Shown one piece after another: positions 15,528 to 23,583 of a stretch of 38,029 nt of DNA. The stretch comes from Nonomuraea guangzhouensis (GTDB lineage: Bacteria; Actinomycetota; Actinomycetes; Streptosporangiales; Streptosporangiaceae): contig NZ_JAHKRM010000059.1 of NCBI RefSeq assembly GCF_019396345.1, forward strand, positions 1 through 38,029. The letters run 5' to 3'. The notes beneath the pieces were generated by a model. That model was not told where the DNA came from and ran no database searches. It was given only the letters and a program-made list of their open reading frames with translations. Position numbers and translations under genes: made by a program. Each line of letters opens with the position of its first letter. The first letter of the stretch is position 1.

Positions 15528-15729
15528 CGGCGTGCCTCCGATATCTCGTGAATGGCTCCCGCGGATAGGTAGGGGCGGGAACTGTGTGGGTGCTGTCTTT
15601 CTTTCAAGTGTGCGGCGTATGTCACACGTTCGGACATAGTCCGTTAGGACTGTTACAGGAGGATGCGAAAGTGTGACCTTCGACACAGCGTGCCTTATAC
15701 AGGATAACGGTCCAAGCTCGACACGCCCA

Positions 15730-16290
15730 CTAGCTTTGCAAGCCTCGCAGCAAGGCGTCGAGTCCGCGCTCGAAGTCGACGTCTGCGCGCTCGTCGCGCC
15801 TGGTCCACTCGTCGACCTCGGGGTCGGCCCAGCCTGACTGCTGGACCTCGACCGCGACGCTGCCGAACACGAAGGCCCGCAGCGCCCGCACCGCCTCCTG
15901 CGCGTCCGCCAGGCCCGCGTCGGCGAGTTGCTCCGTCTGCTCCCTGATGGCCAGCGCCGTGCCGCCCTTGGGCGGTTTGGTCAGCGCGAGCGCCAGAACG
16001 CCCGGGTGCTCGCGCAGCAGCTCACGACCGGCCCGGCACCACGACCTGGCCGTGTCCTGCCAGGTGGGGCCCTGCTCGACGTGGACGGCGGTGACGTGCT
16101 CGGCCAGCGCGTCCATCAGCGCCTCCTTGCCCCGGGGCAGATGGTGGTAGATGGCCATCGCCTCCACCTGCAGGGCGTCGCCGAGCCGGCGCATCGTCAG
16201 GCGCCGCAGCCCCTGGGAGTCGGCGATGTGGAGGGCGGCGTCGATGATGCGCTCGCGGGAGAGCGGCACCGGCGGTCTCTTGGCGGGCAT
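15730..16290 (-). CDS. TetR/AcrR family regulator
   Basis: The 186-residue protein has an N-terminal TetR helix-turn-helix (LSRERIIDAALHIADSQGL, LTMRRLGDALQVEAMAIYHH). The C-terminal ligand domain resembles the TetR_C group (EALMDALAEHV, ALRAFVFGSVAVEVQ). ATG 16290 is preferred over ATG 16299 because TAAGAT (16298-16303, coding strand) ends exactly 7 nt upstream, consistent with a leaderless mRNA; neither start has a ribosome-binding site. A dyad TTAC-TAT-GTAA sits immediately upstream of that -10. The ligand is unknown. Confidence 0.88.
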   Translation of the reverse strand: MPAKRPPVPLSRERIIDAALHIADSQGLRRLTMRRLGDALQVEAMAIYHHLPRGKEALMDALAEHVTAVHVEQGPTWQDTARSWCRAGRELLREHPGVLALALTKPPKGGTALAIREQTEQLADAGLADAQEAVRALRAFVFGSVAVEVQQSGWADPEVDEWTRRDERADVDFERGLDALLRGLQS

Positions 16291-16297
16291 GGAGATC

Positions 16298-16311
16298 ATC
16301 TTACTATGTAA
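16298..16311 (-). promoter_or_regulatory. Overlapping -10 element and TetR operator
   Basis: On the minus strand TAAGAT (16298-16303) is a -10 for the TetR gene. The palindrome TTACTATGTAA (16301-16311) overlaps its upstream edge, the usual place for an autorepressor site. Confidence 0.55.
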
Positions 16312-16403
16312 AGGGCGCCGCGCGGGTCCGATTATGGAGCGTGTCGCCGACGGGCGTACGCTGGTCGCTTGATACGAGCCGATTGGGATGAGGGGCAGAG
16401 TCG

Positions 16404-16802
16404 ATGGCGTTTTTCCGTCCGCGGGTGAGCCGCGAGGCCGAGGTCCGCTACCACGCGGACCTGGAGATCTCCAAGAGCTTCCCCGAGTTGCTCGACAAGG
16501 CTCGGCAGAGCGAGGAGCTGCTGCGCGACCTGCGGGCCGCCGCCGCGGATGAGATCGAGCTGCTCGCCGCCGGGCAGGCGTTCGACAAGGCGCTCAGCGA
16601 GGCGCTGCGGGCGGCCGAGAGCGGGCAGCGGGCCACGTTCGGGGTCAAGGCCTACGACGACCGCATCGCCCGCCGCAAGGCCAAGGCGACGCCCGACGGG
16701 GCCATGTGGACCGCCGAGGTCGACCGGCTGCGCACGCTGCGCGAGGACAACCGGCTGTGGGGCATCCCGCGCGTGCCGCGCCTGGTGCCCGCCGCCCGCT
16801 GA
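16404..16802 (+). CDS. Hypothetical protein, 132 residues
   Basis: This is a charged, mostly helical soluble protein with no signal peptide or transmembrane segment. It starts MAFFRPRVSREAEVRYHADL and ends LWGIPRVPRLVPAAR; the middle has long Ala/Glu/Arg helices. I do not recognise the family. GAGGGGCAGAG lies just upstream of ATG 16404. Codon-position GC bias supports it as a real gene, and a strong terminator follows it. It is divergent from the TetR gene, so the TetR operator at 16301 may also affect it. Confidence 0.7.
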   Translation: MAFFRPRVSREAEVRYHADLEISKSFPELLDKARQSEELLRDLRAAAADEIELLAAGQAFDKALSEALRAAESGQRATFGVKAYDDRIARRKAKATPDGAMWTAEVDRLRTLREDNRLWGIPRVPRLVPAAR

Positions 16803-16826
16803 CCTTTCAGCGGCGGACATGACATG

Positions 16827-16861
16827 ACGAAGCCCCGGCACGTGAAGTGCCGGGGCTTCGT
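16827..16861. terminator. Bidirectional hairpin terminator
   Basis: A 15-bp perfect stem (16827-16841 with 16847-16861, arm ACGAAGCCCCGGCAC) and a 5-nt loop GTGAA lie between the convergent 132-residue gene and the sigma factor gene. Confidence 0.9.
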
Positions 16862-16867
16862 CGCGGA

Positions 16868-18211
16868 TCAGCTGGCCCAGTCGAGCAACGGGCGGGTGTT
16901 GCTCGGGTGGCGCAGCTTCGAAAGCGATTCCTTCTCGAGCTGCCGGATGCGCTCCCGGGTCAGGCCCAGGTGCTTGCCGATCTCGTCGAGTGTGTGCGGC
17001 TTGCCGTCCACCAGGCCGAAGCGCAGCGCCATGATCTTCGCCTCGCGCGGCGAGAGGTTGCCGAGCACGCCGCGCAGCTGGTCGCCCAGCAGCTGGCGGT
17101 CGACGATCTCCGACGCCTCGGGGGAGTCGACGTCCTCGATGAGGTCGCCGATCGTGGTCTCGCCGTCCTCGCCGATCGTCGCGTTCAGCGAGATGGGCTG
17201 GCGGCTGGTGCGCAGCAGTTCCTCGATCTGGTCAGGCGTCTTGTCGAGCTCGACCCCCAGCTCCTCGGGGGTGGGCTCGCGGCCCAGCCGCTGGTGCATG
17301 TCGCGCTCGATGCGTGACAGCTTCGAGAGCATCTCCAGCACGTGTACGGGCAGGCGGATCGTCCTGGCGGAGTCGGCGAAGCCGCGCTGGATGGCCTGCC
17401 TGATCCACCACATGGCGTACGTGGAGAACTTGAAGCCCTTGGTGTAGTCGAACTTCTCCACGGCCCTGATCAGGCCCAGGTTGCCCTCCTGGACCACGTC
17501 GAGCAGGGACATGCCGCGGTCGGTGTACTTCTTGGCGACCGAGACGACGAGCCGGAGGTTGGCCTCCAGCATGTGGTCCTTGGCCGCCTTGCCGTCCTCG
17601 ATGACCAGTTCGAGGTCGTCGCGGGCGGCGGCGGACAGGCCGGGCGTGGTCTCCAGCTTGTACTCGGCGTACAGGCCGGCCTCGATCCGCCTGGCCAGCT
17701 CGACCTCCTGCGCCGCGGTGAGCAGCGTGCGGCGGCCGATCGACTTGAGGTAGGTGTGCACCGAGTCGCCCATAACCGACTGGTTGTCGTCGAGGTCGAG
17801 CGTCTCGCTCTCCAGCTCGGCGTCGTCGGCGCCCGCGGCGGCCGCGGTCACGGCGTCGGGGGACAGGGCGTCCGGGTTCAGGTCGAGGTCCTCGGGGGCG
17901 TCCTCATCCTGCGTCGCGGACTCCTTCTTTGGCTCCGCGCCCTTGGAGACGGTAGACTTCGCCCGCTTGGTCGGGGTCTTGCGGGCCGGCTTGCGCGCGG
18001 CCGACTTGCTGAGGGACGGCTCGTCCTCGGCGGCCAGGCTGACACCTGCCTCAGCGAGCTCGCGCAGTATCGAACGGCCGCTCGAGGGGCTGATGCCGGC
18101 CTCGGCGAACGCGTCACGCAGCTCCGCCAGAGAAAGGTGACCCTGAGCTCGCCCTCGGTCAAGCAGCTGGTCGAGGGTCGTGGGTGGGGTCGCCACGGCG
18201 GTTCGGGGCAT
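16868..18211 (-). CDS. RpoD-like sigma-70 factor
   Basis: The 447-residue protein is a full sigma-70 factor. Residues 12-60 form a region 1.1-like domain (LDQLLDRGRAQGHLSLAELR). A Lys/Ala then acidic linker follows to about 140. Region 1.2 starts at GDSVHTYLKSIGR. Region 2 includes LRLVVSVAKKYTDRGMSLLD and FSTYAMWWIRQAIQRGFAD. Region 4 ends LGLTRERIRQLEKESLSKLR. Compared with canonical HrdB/SigA, the -10-reading segment (AIQRGFADSARTIRLPVHVL) and the end of region 4.2 differ clearly, so it may be a second, group 2-like factor. AGGAGGTGT lies 4-6 nt before ATG 18211. Confidence 0.92.
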   Translation of the reverse strand: MPRTAVATPPTTLDQLLDRGRAQGHLSLAELRDAFAEAGISPSSGRSILRELAEAGVSLAAEDEPSLSKSAARKPARKTPTKRAKSTVSKGAEPKKESATQDEDAPEDLDLNPDALSPDAVTAAAAGADDAELESETLDLDDNQSVMGDSVHTYLKSIGRRTLLTAAQEVELARRIEAGLYAEYKLETTPGLSAAARDDLELVIEDGKAAKDHMLEANLRLVVSVAKKYTDRGMSLLDVVQEGNLGLIRAVEKFDYTKGFKFSTYAMWWIRQAIQRGFADSARTIRLPVHVLEMLSKLSRIERDMHQRLGREPTPEELGVELDKTPDQIEELLRTSRQPISLNATIGEDGETTIGDLIEDVDSPEASEIVDRQLLGDQLRGVLGNLSPREAKIMALRFGLVDGKPHTLDEIGKHLGLTRERIRQLEKESLSKLRHPSNTRPLLDWAS

Positions 18212-18331
18212 GAGGACACCTCCTCCATACGGAGTCGAATCGATCAGTCAAAGATTGTGGTGGGGCGGCTGCGGCCGCTCGGCGCACCAGTATCAATAAC
18301 GCCGTTGAGCGCCATTTGTTCCCGGAGGGAC

Positions 18332-18369
18332 AAAAAAAGGGGCGGATCACCCTAAAGGCGACCCACCCC
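18332..18369 (-). terminator. Rho-independent terminator of the secreted-protein gene
   Basis: On the minus strand GGGGTGGGTCGCC pairs along all 13 positions (three G-U wobbles) with GGTGATCCGCCCC across a TTTAG loop. Seven T follow (18332-18338). It lies 12 nt past the stop codon. Confidence 0.88.
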
Positions 18370-18381
18370 AGGCCCGGGGGG

Positions 18382-18750
18382 TCACCCTCCGGGGGTGATC
18401 CCGCCCGGCGTCACCTCGGGCATGGGCATGGGTTGCGCGTCCTCCATGCGCTTGTCCGTCCAATACTCGATGACCTTCTGCGGGTCCGGGTTGAGCTCCT
18501 TGGACACCACGGTGCCGTCGCTCGGCTCGGGCGAGGCGGTCAGCTCGGCGACGCGGTCGGCCGGTATCTCACCGGCCGAGGTCGGCGCGGCCGGCGGCAG
18601 GCTGGACGGCTCCTTCTCCACCACTGCTCTGGTCTCCTTGGCGACCTGTTCGAGCCTGCCCGCCGAGGCGGCCGCCGCGACTGAGGCTCCGCCGACGACG
18701 ATCACGCCGACGACCGCCGCGGATGCCCACATCTTGCGGGTCTGGTTCAT
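18382..18750 (-). CDS. Small secreted protein, protease-propeptide-like
   Basis: The 122-residue protein has a signal peptide (MNQTRKMWASAAVVG with a hydrophobic core and AAAASA cleavage region near 30). The mature part is Pro/Glu-rich. Near the end is PQKVIEYWTDKRMEDAQPM. This resembles, from memory, the YWTxxRMxxAxP segment found just before the catalytic domain in secreted actinobacterial trypsin-like proteases, but no catalytic domain follows; the protein ends VTPGGITPGG. ATG 18750 is set by GGAGGGAG upstream. It follows menE by 46 nt on the same strand and has its own terminator. Confidence 0.75.
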   Translation of the reverse strand: MNQTRKMWASAAVVGVIVVGGASVAAAASAGRLEQVAKETRAVVEKEPSSLPPAAPTSAGEIPADRVAELTASPEPSDGTVVSKELNPDPQKVIEYWTDKRMEDAQPMPMPEVTPGGITPGG

Positions 18751-18796
18751 GAAGGGCTCCCTCCTTCGCTCATCCATAAGACGCACCCGCAACTCA

Positions 18797-19933
18797 TCAG
18801 GTTCCTGCCTTAAGGCTTACGAGATCGGTTTTACCATTCGGTAGCAGCGGCAACCGAGACATCAGTCGCAGCTCGCGCGGCGCGGCGTAGGCGGGGAGCC
18901 GGTCGGTGGCGTACGCGCGGAGCTGGTCGAGCGTGAGGGGGCCCGCAGGGTCGGCGGGCACCACGACGGCGACGACGATCTCTCCCCATTCGGGGTCCGG
19001 CCGGCCGATCACGGCCACGTCGGCCACCTCGGGGTGGCGGCCGAGCACTTCGGCCACCGAGGCGGCCACCACCTTCTCGCCGCCGGTGTTGATGACGTCG
19101 TCGGCCCGGCCCAGCACCCGCAGCCGGCCGCCGGTCAGCTCACCCAGGTCGGAGGTGACGTACCAGTCGCCGTCGAAGGAGGCGGGCTCGCCGAAGCGGT
19201 AGCCGGAGAACAGCACCGGGCCGGCGACGCGGATGCGCCCGTCGTCGCCGATTTTGAGATCTACATTGTAAAAGGGGCGGCCGTCGTACACGCAGCCGCC
19301 GCTCGTCTCGCTCATCCCGTACGTCGTGACCACCCGCGCGCCGAGCGCCTGGGCCTCGGCGACCAGGCCGGCCCGCGGGGCGGCGCCGCCGAGCACGATG
19401 GTGCGGAACACCGACAGGTCGGCGTTCATCTCGACCAGCCGGTGGAGCTGGGTCGGCACCATCGACACGTGGTCGGCGCCCGAGGCGAGCACCTCGTGGG
19501 CGTCGAAGTGCGGGTGGATGATCGGCTCGCTCTCGCAGAGCAGGGCGCGGACCAGCACCTGGAGGCCCGACACGTGGGACGGTGGCAGGCAGCACAGCCA
19601 GCGCTCGCCCTTGATCGCCTCCAGGCGGCGCAGTGAGGAGGCCGCCGAGGCGCGCAACGCGGTGGCCGACAGCATGACGCCCTTGGGCGCCCCGGTGCTG
19701 CCGCTGGTGGCGATCACCACCGCCACGTCCTCCGGAACACCCTCGCCGCCGGCCTGCCGGACACCGTTGACGTGGGTCGGCCGGAGCGCGTCGGCGGAGC
19801 TTCCGGCAGGCAGGGGAAGGATCGCCGGGCCGTCTCCGGACAGAGCCTGACGGACCGCCGCGAACAGCTCGGGCCCTGGAGTGCCTACCACGGCGTGCAA
19901 CGGCCGGTCCGGATGCGACGGGTTCCTCAACAT
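18797..19933 (-). CDS. menE: o-Succinylbenzoate-CoA ligase
   Basis: The 378-residue enzyme belongs to the adenylate-forming superfamily and activates o-succinylbenzoate with ATP and CoA for menaquinone synthesis. The P-loop ATSGSTGAPKGVMLS, the YGMSETSGG block, TSDLGEL and the C-terminal catalytic Lys in LLPNGKTDLV are present. It is compact, as usual for actinobacterial MenE. ATG 19933 is chosen because TAACCT (19941-19946, coding strand) ends 7 nt upstream; the long open frame beyond is antisense to menC. It is divergent from menC and menD, which supports the assignment over a generic acyl-CoA ligase. Confidence 0.9.
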   Translation of the reverse strand: MLRNPSHPDRPLHAVVGTPGPELFAAVRQALSGDGPAILPLPAGSSADALRPTHVNGVRQAGGEGVPEDVAVVIATSGSTGAPKGVMLSATALRASAASSLRRLEAIKGERWLCCLPPSHVSGLQVLVRALLCESEPIIHPHFDAHEVLASGADHVSMVPTQLHRLVEMNADLSVFRTIVLGGAAPRAGLVAEAQALGARVVTTYGMSETSGGCVYDGRPFYNVDLKIGDDGRIRVAGPVLFSGYRFGEPASFDGDWYVTSDLGELTGGRLRVLGRADDVINTGGEKVVAASVAEVLGRHPEVADVAVIGRPDPEWGEIVVAVVVPADPAGPLTLDQLRAYATDRLPAYAAPRELRLMSRLPLLPNGKTDLVSLKAGT

Positions 19934-19940
19934 GCTCGTA

Positions 19941-19946
19941 AGGTTA
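19941..19946 (-). promoter_or_regulatory. -10 element of a leaderless menE promoter
   Basis: TAACCT on the minus strand ends 7 nt before ATG 19933. No ribosome-binding site is present. Confidence 0.5.
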
Positions 19947-19981
19947 ATGGCGACAGGTCGGACAGCGGTGCAGGGAGGGTC

Positions 19982-20926
19982 GTGACGCGTTCTCCCGTGC
20001 TTTTCCGGGCTCCCGTCGTTTTCCGGGTGGCGATGCGCACTCGTTTCCGGGGTCAGACCGTCAGAGAAGGGGTCCTGCTGCACGGTCCGGCCGGTTGGGG
20101 GGAGTTCTCGCCCTTTCCCGAGTACGGTCCGCGCGAGTGCGCCCGCTGGCTGGCGTGCGCCCGCGAGGCCGCCTTCGAGGGCTGGCCGGAGCCGGTGCGC
20201 GACAGCGTGCCGGTCAACGCGACCGTGCCCGCCGTGGCCGCCGAGCGGGCCTTCGAGCTGGTCCGCGGCTCGGGCTGCGCGACGGCGAAGGTCAAGGTGG
20301 CCGAGCGGGGCCAGACGTTCGCCGAGGACCTGGCCAGGGTGGAGGCGGTGCGTGACGCGCTCGGCCCGGCGGGCAGGCTGCGCGTCGACGCCAACGGCGC
20401 CTGGGACGTCGGCGAGGCCGTACGCCATCTCAAAGAGCTCGACCGCTTCGACCTGGAGTACGCCGAGCAGCCCTGCGCCACGCTCGACGAGCTGGCGGCG
20501 GTGCGGCGGGCCGTCGACGTGCCGATCGCGGCCGATGAGTCGATCCGGCGCGCCGAGGACCCGCTGCGGGTCAAGGCCGCGGAGGCGGCCGACATCGCGG
20601 TGGTGAAGGCGCAGCCGCTCGGCGGGGTGCGTAACGCGTTGCGGGTGGTGGAGGCGTGCGGGCTGCCCGCGGTGGTGTCGAGCGCCGTGGAGACCTCGGT
20701 GGGTCTGGCGGCGGGGCTCGCGCTGGCCGCCGCGCTGCCGGAGCTGCCGTACGCGTGCGGGCTGGGCACGATGCCGCTGCTGACGGGTGACGTGGTGGAC
20801 GATTCGCTGGTGCCCGTGGACGGGCGGCTGGCCGTACGACGTCCTGCGGTGAATCCTGAGCTTCTGTCGGCCTTTGAAATTGAATCCCCCTCGTGGCTTC
20901 GCCGGATGCAGGAGGCGTCACTGTGA
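19982..20926 (+). CDS. menC: o-Succinylbenzoate synthase
   Basis: The 314-residue member of the enolase superfamily dehydrates SHCHC to o-succinylbenzoate. Catalytic residues are visible: TAKVKV (K103 and K105), metal ligands D136 (VDANGAW), E162 (EQPC) and D185 (ADES), and the second-side Lys K209 (VVKAQPLGG). GTG 19982 has GGAGGG just upstream. Its stop overlaps the menD start as GTGA (20923-20926), so the two are translationally coupled. The 48-bp space to menE is a divergent promoter. Confidence 0.93.
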   Translation: MTRSPVLFRAPVVFRVAMRTRFRGQTVREGVLLHGPAGWGEFSPFPEYGPRECARWLACAREAAFEGWPEPVRDSVPVNATVPAVAAERAFELVRGSGCATAKVKVAERGQTFAEDLARVEAVRDALGPAGRLRVDANGAWDVGEAVRHLKELDRFDLEYAEQPCATLDELAAVRRAVDVPIAADESIRRAEDPLRVKAAEAADIAVVKAQPLGGVRNALRVVEACGLPAVVSSAVETSVGLAAGLALAAALPELPYACGLGTMPLLTGDVVDDSLVPVDGRLAVRRPAVNPELLSAFEIESPSWLRRMQEASL

Positions 20927-22581
20927 ACCCCGCTACCGCACTGGCCACGGTCCTGGTCGACGAGCTGGTGCGCTGCGGCCTCACCGACGTCGTGGTCGCG
21001 CCCGGCTCGCGGTCGGCCCCCCTGGCCCTGGCGCTGCACGCCGAGTCGCGGGTGCGGCTGCACGTGCGCATCGACGAGCGGTCGGCCTCCTACCTGGCGC
21101 TCGGCCTGGCCAAGCGCGCCGAGCGGCCGGTCGCGCTGATCTGCTCGTCCGGCACGGCGACCGCCAACTTCCACCCGGCCGTCATCGAGGCGAGCGAGTC
21201 GGGCGTCCCGCTGCTCGTGCTCACCGCCGACCGCCCGCCCGAGCTGCGCGGCACCGGCGCCAACCAGACGATCGACCAGATCAAGCTGTACGGCTCGGCG
21301 GTCCGCTGGTTCGCCGAGGTCGGGGTGCCCGAGGACCGGCCGGGGCAGGTGGCCTACTGGCGGTCGCTGGCCTGCCGGGCCTACCAGCGCGCCACCGGGC
21401 CCGCCACGCCGGGGCCGGTGCACCTCAATCTGGCGTTCAGGGAGCCGCTGATCCCCGACGGCGACACCTCGTGGTGTGAGTCGCTCGACGGCGACGCCAA
21501 CGGCCCCTGGGTGCGCGCCCGGGTGGCGCCGCCGCCCATCGCCCTGCACATCCCGCCGACCCGGCGCGGCGTGCTCGTGGTCGGCGACGGCGCCGCGAAC
21601 GTCCGCCGCTACGTCGCCGCGGCCGGCATGGCGGGCTGGCCGGTGGTGTCGGAGCCCAACGGCGGCGGGCGCTACGGCGACCATGCCGTGTCCACCTACC
21701 ACTACCTGCTCGGCACGCCCGAGTTCGCCGACACCCACCGGCCCGACGTGGTGGTCACACTCGGCCGTCCCGGGCTGTCGCGGCCGCTGCTGTCGTGGCT
21801 CGGGCGGGCCGAGGAGCACATCGTGGTGGCCACCGACCTCGATCGCTGGCCCGATCCGACCCGGTCGGCGACCCAGGTCGCCCAGGCGGTGGAGATCCCC
21901 GTCGCCTCGGGTGACGACACGTGGCTGCACGCCTGGCGGCAGGCCGACCAGGCGGCCAGGACGGCCATCGACGAGGTGCTCGACGCGTCGGGCACCAGCG
22001 AACCCCGGCTGGCCCGCGACCTGGTCGACGCGATGCCCAACGGGGCGCTGCTGTTCTGCGGCTCGTCGATGCCGATCCGCGACCTGGACCAGGCGATGCG
22101 GCCCCGGCGGGGGCTCCGGCTGCTGGCCAACCGGGGCGCCTCGGGCATCGACGGGCTGGTGTCGTCGGCCATGGGCGCGGCGCTGGCGCACAACGGGCCG
22201 TCGTACGCGCTCATGGGCGACCTGTCGTTCCTGCACGACCAGAACGGGCTCGTCCTGGGCCCCCGGGAGCCGCGGCCGGACCTGTGCCTCGTGGTGGTGA
22301 ACAACGACGGGGGCGGCATCTTCTCGCTGCTGCCGCAGGCCGCGGTCAGGGATCCGTTCGAGCGGGTCTTCGGTACGCCGCACGGCGTCGATCTCGGCTA
22401 TGTGGCGGCTTCGACGGGGACGCCGTACCAGCTGGTGGAAGACCTGTCCGACCTGCCCAAGGCGCTGCGCGGCGAGGGGCCGCGCCTGGTGGAGGTGCGT
22501 ACGGACCGGGAGGCGAACGCGGTGGTGCACGCCCGCCTGCGCGAGGCCGCCCAGGCCGCGGTCCGCGACTGCCTGACCTGA
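20923..22581 (+). CDS. menD: SEPHCHC synthase (MenD)
   Basis: The 552-residue thiamine-diphosphate enzyme joins 2-oxoglutarate and isochorismate, the first committed step of classical menaquinone synthesis. VVVAPGSRSAPLALAL is the MenD N-terminal signature, and IDERSASYLALGLAK holds the Glu that activates ThDP. The C-terminal ThDP/metal site is MGDLSFLHDQNG and NNDGGGIFSLL. GTG 20923 follows GGAGG and overlaps the menC stop. With menC and menE it shows that this organism uses the o-succinylbenzoate pathway and not futalosine. menF, menH, menB and menA are elsewhere. Confidence 0.95.
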   Translation: MNPATALATVLVDELVRCGLTDVVVAPGSRSAPLALALHAESRVRLHVRIDERSASYLALGLAKRAERPVALICSSGTATANFHPAVIEASESGVPLLVLTADRPPELRGTGANQTIDQIKLYGSAVRWFAEVGVPEDRPGQVAYWRSLACRAYQRATGPATPGPVHLNLAFREPLIPDGDTSWCESLDGDANGPWVRARVAPPPIALHIPPTRRGVLVVGDGAANVRRYVAAAGMAGWPVVSEPNGGGRYGDHAVSTYHYLLGTPEFADTHRPDVVVTLGRPGLSRPLLSWLGRAEEHIVVATDLDRWPDPTRSATQVAQAVEIPVASGDDTWLHAWRQADQAARTAIDEVLDASGTSEPRLARDLVDAMPNGALLFCGSSMPIRDLDQAMRPRRGLRLLANRGASGIDGLVSSAMGAALAHNGPSYALMGDLSFLHDQNGLVLGPREPRPDLCLVVVNNDGGGIFSLLPQAAVRDPFERVFGTPHGVDLGYVAASTGTPYQLVEDLSDLPKALRGEGPRLVEVRTDREANAVVHARLREAAQAAVRDCLT

Positions 22582-22611
22582 CCTGATCCGCAGGCCTCAG
22601 GCGACCTCAGC

Positions 22612-22701
22612 CTGCGGACTCCGGCCTGCGGACTCCGGCCTGCGGACTCCGGTCCGGGGACTCCGGTCCGGGGACTCCGGACCTCGGCCTGGGGACTCCG
22701 G
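22612..22701. repeat. 14-bp tandem repeat array, about 5-6 copies
   Basis: Units CTGCGGACTCCGGC (22612, 22626), CTGCGGACTCCGGT (22640) and CCGGGGACTCCGG(T/A) (22654, 22668) follow without gaps, and a further degenerate copy ends at 22701. Each unit contains the dyad CGGA-C-TCCG or a close variant. The array starts 30 nt after the menD stop. The DNA from 22702 to 22842 is low-complexity and holds no gene that I can support. Confidence 0.9.
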
Positions 22702-22842
22702 CTTGCGACCCCCGCCTCGCCCCGGACGGGTCGGTCCGTGGATCGCGGAGCTGCGGACCTCAGTCCACCGACCCCAGTACACCTGTCCCGGAGCCGCGGA
22801 TAATGGCGGGGACGATGCTGATCGAGTCGAGGCGGGTTCGAG

Positions 22843-23544
22843 GTGGCCGGCGACGATGAGGCCCGGATCTGGGCGCTGATCGCGGCCAGCGCCAGGCGGC
22901 GTGGTTCGCCGATGTCGGTCCAGGACGTCTGCGCCGCCGGCGTGGAGGCGGTCGCGGTCAGCGGGGCCGGGGTGTCGCTGGTCTCGCACGAACGGCTGGA
23001 GCCGGCGCATCTGGCGGGCAGGCTCGGTCGCGAGCTGCTGGAGGCCGAGCTGACCACCGGAGACGGGCCCTGCGTCGAGGCCGTGTGGGGGAGTGGGCCG
23101 GTGCTGGTCCCCGACATGGCGGACTGCGAGGGGCGCTGGCCGGCGTTCAGCGAGGTCGCCCGGGTGGGGGCGGTGTTCGCGTACCCGCTGGTGATGGGGG
23201 CCGTCAAGGTGGGAGTCCTGGTGCTGTGCCGGGACCGGCCCGGCGAGCTGACCGCCCGCGAGCAGACGGACGCGCTGGTCCTGGCCGGCGCCGCCCTGAC
23301 GCTGCTGCTCGACGGCTCCAGCCGGATGAGCGGCCACAGGGTGCCGCCGGCCGCGTCGGCGGCGCTCGGGGCGGAGATCTACCAGGCCGCCGGGATGGTG
23401 TCGGTGCAGCTGGACACCTCGGTGGAGGAGGCGCTGCTGCGGCTGCGCGCGTACGCCTTCACCCACGACGAGCCACTGAGCCGGGTGGCGCGGCGGGTGG
23501 TGCGGCGGCGGCTGCGGTTCAGTCCCGATCCGTCCGGCGGGTGA
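22843..23544 (+). CDS. GAF-ANTAR domain protein
   Basis: The 233-residue protein has a GAF-like sensor domain (about 15-150, with LTTGDGPCVEAV and VFAYPLVMGAVKVGVLVLCR). A C-terminal ANTAR RNA-binding domain follows (about 172-226: EIYQAAGMVSVQLDTSVEEA, LRLRAYAFTHDEPLSRVARR). ANTAR proteins bind paired RNA hairpins and act as antiterminators. The GTG 22843 start has only a weak ribosome-binding site (GAGGCGGG). It precedes a second GAF-ANTAR gene by 39 nt. The ligand and RNA targets are unknown. Confidence 0.82.
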   Translation: MAGDDEARIWALIAASARRRGSPMSVQDVCAAGVEAVAVSGAGVSLVSHERLEPAHLAGRLGRELLEAELTTGDGPCVEAVWGSGPVLVPDMADCEGRWPAFSEVARVGAVFAYPLVMGAVKVGVLVLCRDRPGELTAREQTDALVLAGAALTLLLDGSSRMSGHRVPPAASAALGAEIYQAAGMVSVQLDTSVEEALLRLRAYAFTHDEPLSRVARRVVRRRLRFSPDPSGG

Positions 23545-23571
23545 TTCCGCCGATTTTGGATGGGCTTGGCG

Positions 23572-23577
23572 TATCCT
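23572..23577 (+). promoter_or_regulatory. -10 element of a leaderless GAF-ANTAR promoter
   Basis: TATCCT ends 6 nt before GTG 23584, in the 39-nt gap between the two GAF-ANTAR genes. It would give the second gene its own leaderless transcript. Confidence 0.5.
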
Positions 23578-23583
23578 GCGGCT

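Noticed and set aside
15664..15708. A 14-codon frame from an ATG directly after AGGAGG near 15660
   Set aside because: The ATG touches the AGGAGG with no spacing, and there is nothing to support the peptide.
18224..18251. TTGACT-N16-TATGGA as the sigma factor gene promoter
   Set aside because: The start point would fall inside the AGGAGGTGT ribosome-binding site, which would then lie too close to the 5' end to be used.
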